45,594 nt of DNA, from positions 1 to 45,594 of the forward strand of contig JAJRXD010000179.1 of the NCBI GenBank assembly GCA_024276465.1, given 5' to 3'. This DNA is from Deltaproteobacteria bacterium (GTDB lineage: Bacteria; Desulfobacterota; WTBG01; CAIYCZ01; CAIRTM01). Below the pieces are notes generated by a model. The model made no database searches and had not been told where the DNA came from. It saw only the letters and a list, made by a program, of their open reading frames with translations. A program made the position numbers and the translations under genes. How positions within the stretch are numbered: position 1 is the first letter of the stretch; the number at the start of each line of letters is the position of its first letter. Positions 42,162-45,594 of this stretch are shown here, piece after piece.

Positions 42162-43466
42162 ATGGAAATTGACAACACTCAGCAGACAGTACTACTGGTC
42201 GATGATGAGGAAAACATTCTCCGTTCCCTCAAACGACTGCTTATTGAGGATGACTATAACATACTGACTGCATCTTCCGGACAGCAGGGGCTTGAACTGC
42301 TTGATTCCAACAGAGTATCCCTTATTATATCTGATCAGAGGATGCCGGAGATGACAGGCTCGGAGTTTCTTGCCAGAGCGCGTGAGAATGTCCCTGAAGC
42401 TGTGCGCATCATGCTGACCGGGTATTCAGACATAAACGCAACAATGGAGGCTATAAATAAGGGAGAGGTATACAAGTACATAACAAAGCCGTGGAATGAT
42501 GAGGAAATGAGGCTTACAGTCCGGGAGGCCATAGAGCGCTACTTCCTGACTGAGGAAAACAAAAGACTCGCCAGGGAGCTTAAGGAATGGAACGTAAAGC
42601 TTGAGCAGCGGGTAAAAGAGCAGACAATTGATATTGAGAAGCGCAATAAGGCACTGCTTGTTTTCAATTACAGATTAAAGAGAAACTTCAACAGCTGTCT
42701 GGAGGCATTTGCAAGCCTGATAGAGCTTCGGAATACGAGTTTCAGCAATCATTCGAAAAATGTGGCTGAAGTGTCGATACGGATTGCAAAGGCACTCTCA
42801 CTTGGGAAAAAAGAGGTTGAAACAATCGGTGCAGCAGCACATTTGCATGATATTGGCAAAATCGGGATATCTGACAGTATTCTTCAAAAGGAAAGCAAGG
42901 GACTGACATCTGAGGAAAAAAAAGAGGTCGAACAGCATCCTGTCAGGGGGCAGGCAGCTGTGGGACAAATTGAGGAGCTGCAGGAGGCGGGCGAACTTAT
43001 CAGGCATCACCACGAGTGGTATAACGGAAACGGCTATCCTGACCATCTAAGTTCTGATATGATACCTCTTGGAGCGCGAATTATTGGTGTTGCAGATGCT
43101 GTAGACAGGCTGGCAAACCCGGGACAGGGTGGGGGAAGATATGATTTTAAGGGAGCCATCTCAATTGTAAAAGCCAGCCGCAACACAAAATATGATCCGA
43201 AAATTGTAGATATTGCGGAAAAAATAGTTGAGGAACTTGAAAATTCGGTCTATCGGGACATTGGTTCTGAAGACGATGGGTTTATGCCGGGCGATCTTGT
43301 CCCGGGTATGATTTTGTCACGTGACGTAAGGAGTGGTACAGGGGTCCTTATTCTTCCGAGCGGCTCAGAGCTTACTTTTGAAAAAATAGAACACCTTAAA
43401 CGTCTGTATAAAATGGATCCGTCGAACAACCGTATATATGTCTCTAAAAAAGATAAGAATATTTAA
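42162..43466 (+). CDS. response regulator with HD-GYP phosphodiesterase domain (RpfG-like)
   Basis: 434 residues. AGGAG five bases before the ATG at 42162 decides the start; the longer frame to 42024 runs inside the previous gene. The receiver has Asp58 in ISDQRMP and YITKPWND. After a coiled coil the HD-GYP domain shows HLHDIGKIG (His229-Asp230), EQHPVRG, RHHHEWYNGNGYPDHL with the GYP motif and GVADAVDRL. Such enzymes hydrolyse cyclic di-GMP. A C-terminal extension of about 70 residues after the HD-GYP core (PGDLVPGMILSRDV) resembles the small domain encoded alone at 44174. Confidence 0.93.
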   Translation: MEIDNTQQTVLLVDDEENILRSLKRLLIEDDYNILTASSGQQGLELLDSNRVSLIISDQRMPEMTGSEFLARARENVPEAVRIMLTGYSDINATMEAINKGEVYKYITKPWNDEEMRLTVREAIERYFLTEENKRLARELKEWNVKLEQRVKEQTIDIEKRNKALLVFNYRLKRNFNSCLEAFASLIELRNTSFSNHSKNVAEVSIRIAKALSLGKKEVETIGAAAHLHDIGKIGISDSILQKESKGLTSEEKKEVEQHPVRGQAAVGQIEELQEAGELIRHHHEWYNGNGYPDHLSSDMIPLGARIIGVADAVDRLANPGQGGGRYDFKGAISIVKASRNTKYDPKIVDIAEKIVEELENSVYRDIGSEDDGFMPGDLVPGMILSRDVRSGTGVLILPSGSELTFEKIEHLKRLYKMDPSNNRIYVSKKDKNI

Positions 43467-43482
43467 ACAGGGAATTCATATT

Positions 43483-44058
43483 ATGGAAAGAGAATGTGTG
43501 CTTTTAGTGGATGATGAGCCTAATGTACTTCAATCTCTTAAACGAGACATGATAGATGAAGATTATGCTGTTGTTACTGCAGAAAGCGCTGAAGACGGCC
43601 TTAACCTGCTTTTGCAACAGCCTGTACAGCTTATTATAGCCGATGAAAGCATGCCCGGCATGAGTGGAACAGAGTTCCTGTCAATAGTAAGGCAGCAATA
43701 TCCTTACATTATACGTATTATCCTGACAGGAAAGGCAAGCCTTGAATCTGCCATGAAGGCTGTTAATGAAGGAGAAATATACAGGTTTTTCACAAAACCA
43801 TGGGACAATATTGAGTTTAAGCTTGCCATCAGGCTGGGACTTGAAAAATATTGCCTTGAAGAGGAAAAGCGCATATTGTTAGGCACTGTTAAAGTACAGA
43901 CCGAAGAGCTGTCTCATCTTGAGAAGCAGTTTCCGGGAATTACAGACATAAAAACGGATGAAAGCGGAGCTGTAGTCCTGCCTGAACTCAGTGAGGAGGA
44001 AGTTGCATCAATAATGAATTTCTGCAGGAAAGAGTATCACAAAGATTGTAAAGATTGA
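43483..44058 (+). CDS. single-domain response regulator with C-terminal tail
   Basis: 191 residues from the ATG at 43483, 16 bases after the HD-GYP gene; an in-frame start at 43438 would overlap that gene. The receiver is canonical: Asp10-Asp11 in LLVDDE, Asp54 in IIADESMPGMSG, Thr in LTGK and Lys in FFTKPWD. It is closely related to the receiver of the upstream HD-GYP protein. The tail of about 65 residues is acidic with no recognised domain. It may shuttle phosphate or compete for the kinase. Confidence 0.87.
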   Translation: MERECVLLVDDEPNVLQSLKRDMIDEDYAVVTAESAEDGLNLLLQQPVQLIIADESMPGMSGTEFLSIVRQQYPYIIRIILTGKASLESAMKAVNEGEIYRFFTKPWDNIEFKLAIRLGLEKYCLEEEKRILLGTVKVQTEELSHLEKQFPGITDIKTDESGAVVLPELSEEEVASIMNFCRKEYHKDCKD

Positions 44059-44173
44059 TTTGTAACTTTAACCATAACTTTTTTATTGATTATCCATCAG
44101 ACTGGTACATTTCAGGACTATTAATACAATCCATTACCTCTAATGACGCTAAATTGACTAACGGAGGTTATCC

Positions 44174-44503
44174 ATGAAGGAAATCAATCTTGACAGTTCA
44201 GCGGAAGGCAGGGTGCTGGAAAAAGATATCCCCGGCAGATCAGGGCAGGTTCTCGCTGTTGCCGGAATACAACTCACTGGCGATATTATAAAATCATTGC
44301 TCAGCAAAGGTATTTCGAGGGTATTTGTAAGATCTTGCGAAGATGTCAGCGCTCGGGAAACACTCAGTGAGTCAGAAATAGACGAAATCAGAGAAGAGTG
44401 CCGGAAGAAGCTGGAACAAAAGTTTTTCAAACCACCTTCAGGAACAATGATGAAAGCGCTGTTTGAAGCGGTCCTTAAGGATATGGTCGAAAGGCAGATG
44501 TGA
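44174..44503 (+). CDS. small protein with HD-GYP-associated domain
   Basis: 109 residues, with GGAGG before the ATG. SAEGRVLEKDIPGRSGQVLAVAGIQLTGDIIKSLLSKGISRVFV resembles the short beta-rich domain (pattern PGMVLARDI..G.LLLPAGT.LT...I..L...GI..V.V) found fused to HD-GYP enzymes, including the tail of the gene at 42162. Here it stands alone with a helical C-terminus. Its stop overlaps the next start (TGATG), so it is coupled to the HDOD protein. Function unknown; an adaptor for HD-family proteins is a guess. Confidence 0.72.
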   Translation: MKEINLDSSAEGRVLEKDIPGRSGQVLAVAGIQLTGDIIKSLLSKGISRVFVRSCEDVSARETLSESEIDEIREECRKKLEQKFFKPPSGTMMKALFEAVLKDMVERQM

Positions 44504-45354
44504 TGGATGAGAAAAACATCAAAAATCTGATAAAAAAAACAGGAGGGATCCCTTCTCTTCCCGAGATTATTCAAAAAGTAAACAGGACAGTTTCAGATGA
44601 TAATGCCACTGCTGATCAGCTTGGAAAAATAATTGAGAAAGACCAGGCTTTAACATCGAAAGTTCTTCGTCTTGCAAACTCAAGCTATTACGGGCTTTCC
44701 CGGCATGTTGACAGTATTTCACGGGCCATAACAATTCTGGGTTTTAACAGCGTAAGCAGTATGGCCCTTGCTGTTTCAGTGGGCGGCATGTTTGCAGGGA
44801 AGGGACGGGAAGGATCCATAGCCTTAACAGACCTGTGGGAGCATTCGCTGGCATGCGGCATAGGGGCAAAGGCTGTTATGGATAATGTGCAGAACAGCAG
44901 CACTGACAAGGCTTTTTTAGGAGGTATCCTTCATGATGTTGGGAAGGTCTTAATAAACATGAAATTTCAACAGGAACAGAAGGCTGTAATCTCCAGTGTG
45001 TGCGGTGGGGGGATAAAGCTTCTTGACGCTGAGAGGCAGATCCTTGGTTTTACCCATGCAGAAATAGGGGCAATTATGGGAGAACTCTGGAACTTTCCGA
45101 AAGATATTGTAGAGACTGTTCGATATCACCATCGTCCTCTGAGTGCCAGGATATCCCGGGATACGGTCTGTGCAGTGCATATGGGAAATGAAATCGTCAA
45201 GGCCATGGGGCTTGGTAAAAGCACAGAGCCGCATGTTCTGCCGGTCATGGAAGAAGAATGGAAATGCCTGGAAATAAAGCAGGCCGAACTTCCGAAAATT
45301 ATTTCAGCTATTCATGATGAGTTTAACAGGGCAGAAGAATTTATGTCTTTATGA
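44503..45354 (+). CDS. HDOD-domain signalling protein
   Basis: 283 residues. SLPEIIQKVNRTVSDDNATADQLGKIIEKDQALTSKVLRLANSSYYGLS is the start of an HDOD domain, a degenerate relative of HD phosphohydrolases, and it covers almost the whole protein. It retains HDVGKV and RYHHRP, so some metal-binding residues survive; most HDOD proteins are thought to be non-catalytic regulators. The start at 44503 shares a base with the upstream stop. Last gene of the signalling cluster. Confidence 0.92.
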   Translation: MDEKNIKNLIKKTGGIPSLPEIIQKVNRTVSDDNATADQLGKIIEKDQALTSKVLRLANSSYYGLSRHVDSISRAITILGFNSVSSMALAVSVGGMFAGKGREGSIALTDLWEHSLACGIGAKAVMDNVQNSSTDKAFLGGILHDVGKVLINMKFQQEQKAVISSVCGGGIKLLDAERQILGFTHAEIGAIMGELWNFPKDIVETVRYHHRPLSARISRDTVCAVHMGNEIVKAMGLGKSTEPHVLPVMEEEWKCLEIKQAELPKIISAIHDEFNRAEEFMSL

Positions 45355-45453
45355 AACAATATTACCGGGTTTACACCTTGTTATCTCTGCATTTCGGGTG
45401 GTGAGAACTTCATCTTTTTATTCTTAATGAAAAACCGATCAGTATGATGAAGC

Positions 45454-45593
45454 CGTAAAAAGTGAAAATTCGATGGCAAAGTAAAAAGCTTCAAATTCAA
45501 GGCGCGCAAATCCTCCAGGATGAGGCGTACTTACTGTATCCCGATTAATATCGGGAAAGGATGCCGCGCAACGCCGAAGTTGGACTTTTTACG
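45454..45593. mobile_element. family B MITE-like element (B3), reverse orientation
   Basis: CGTAAAAAGTG (45454-45464) and GACTTTTTACG (45583-45593) are terminal inverted repeats with one mismatch. Read in reverse, it matches B1 nearly throughout, but the central hairpin is CCGATATTAATCGG instead of CGTCATTGCGACG. It ends one base before the window edge. The 45355-45453 stretch before it holds no gene. Confidence 0.72.
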
Positions 45594-45594
45594 A

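Overview
The window looks like chromosomal DNA of a Gram-negative bacterium, most likely a Desulfobacterota (former Deltaproteobacteria) relative. This rests on the lipopolysaccharide (LPS) core genes, the receiver/HD-GYP/HDOD signalling genes, moderately AT-rich codon use, and dispersed palindromic repeats of a kind I associate with that group. The taxonomic call is an inference. No tRNA, rRNA, CRISPR array or plasmid/phage backbone was seen.

Layout. (1) 1-500: non-coding, with hairpins and a perfect pair of REP-like palindromes. (2) 504-18165: housekeeping and envelope genes: three polytopic membrane proteins of GT-C-like or unknown type, a membrane calcineurin-like phosphoesterase, S-adenosylmethionine synthetase, a glutamine-dependent asparagine synthase, the RNA-repair pair archease-RtcB, a family 2 glycosyltransferase, an anchored SGNH hydrolase, a very divergent enolase, a membrane protein with a spermidine-synthase-like domain, and a small YvlD/holin-like protein. 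(3) 18293-23200: serine biosynthesis, serC-DUF1015-serA on the minus strand, with a plus-strand cysteine synthase gene between them that carries one in-frame TGA. (4) 23370-37654: a divergent LPS-core/surface-polysaccharide locus with six glycosyltransferases, a DegT-type sugar aminotransferase, a GT-C-like membrane protein and four LPS-kinase domains, two of them in one tandem protein split by an A11 tract. A decaying toxin-antitoxin pair and an ORF6N remnant sit inside it. (5) 37946-45354: a seven-gene cluster of receiver-TPR, receiver-GAF-histidine kinase, receiver-PAS, receiver-HD-GYP, receiver, a small HD-GYP-associated domain protein and HDOD, which looks like one branched phosphorelay linked to c-di-GMP turnover.

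Two families of non-autonomous, palindromic, MITE-like repeats are scattered between genes. Family A has CCTAA/TTAGG ends; one copy has a perfect AAGAA and another a perfect TTATA 5-bp flanking duplication, and copies lie immediately upstream of start codons. Family B (CGTAAAAAGTC/GACTTTTTACG ends) lies exactly at the borders of the plus-strand LPS block and the signalling block. The most interesting items are the family A elements, the frameshifted tandem LPS kinase, the TGA in an otherwise healthy cysteine synthase gene, the two receiver domains lacking the phosphorylatable Asp next to a histidine kinase, and the divergent enolase.
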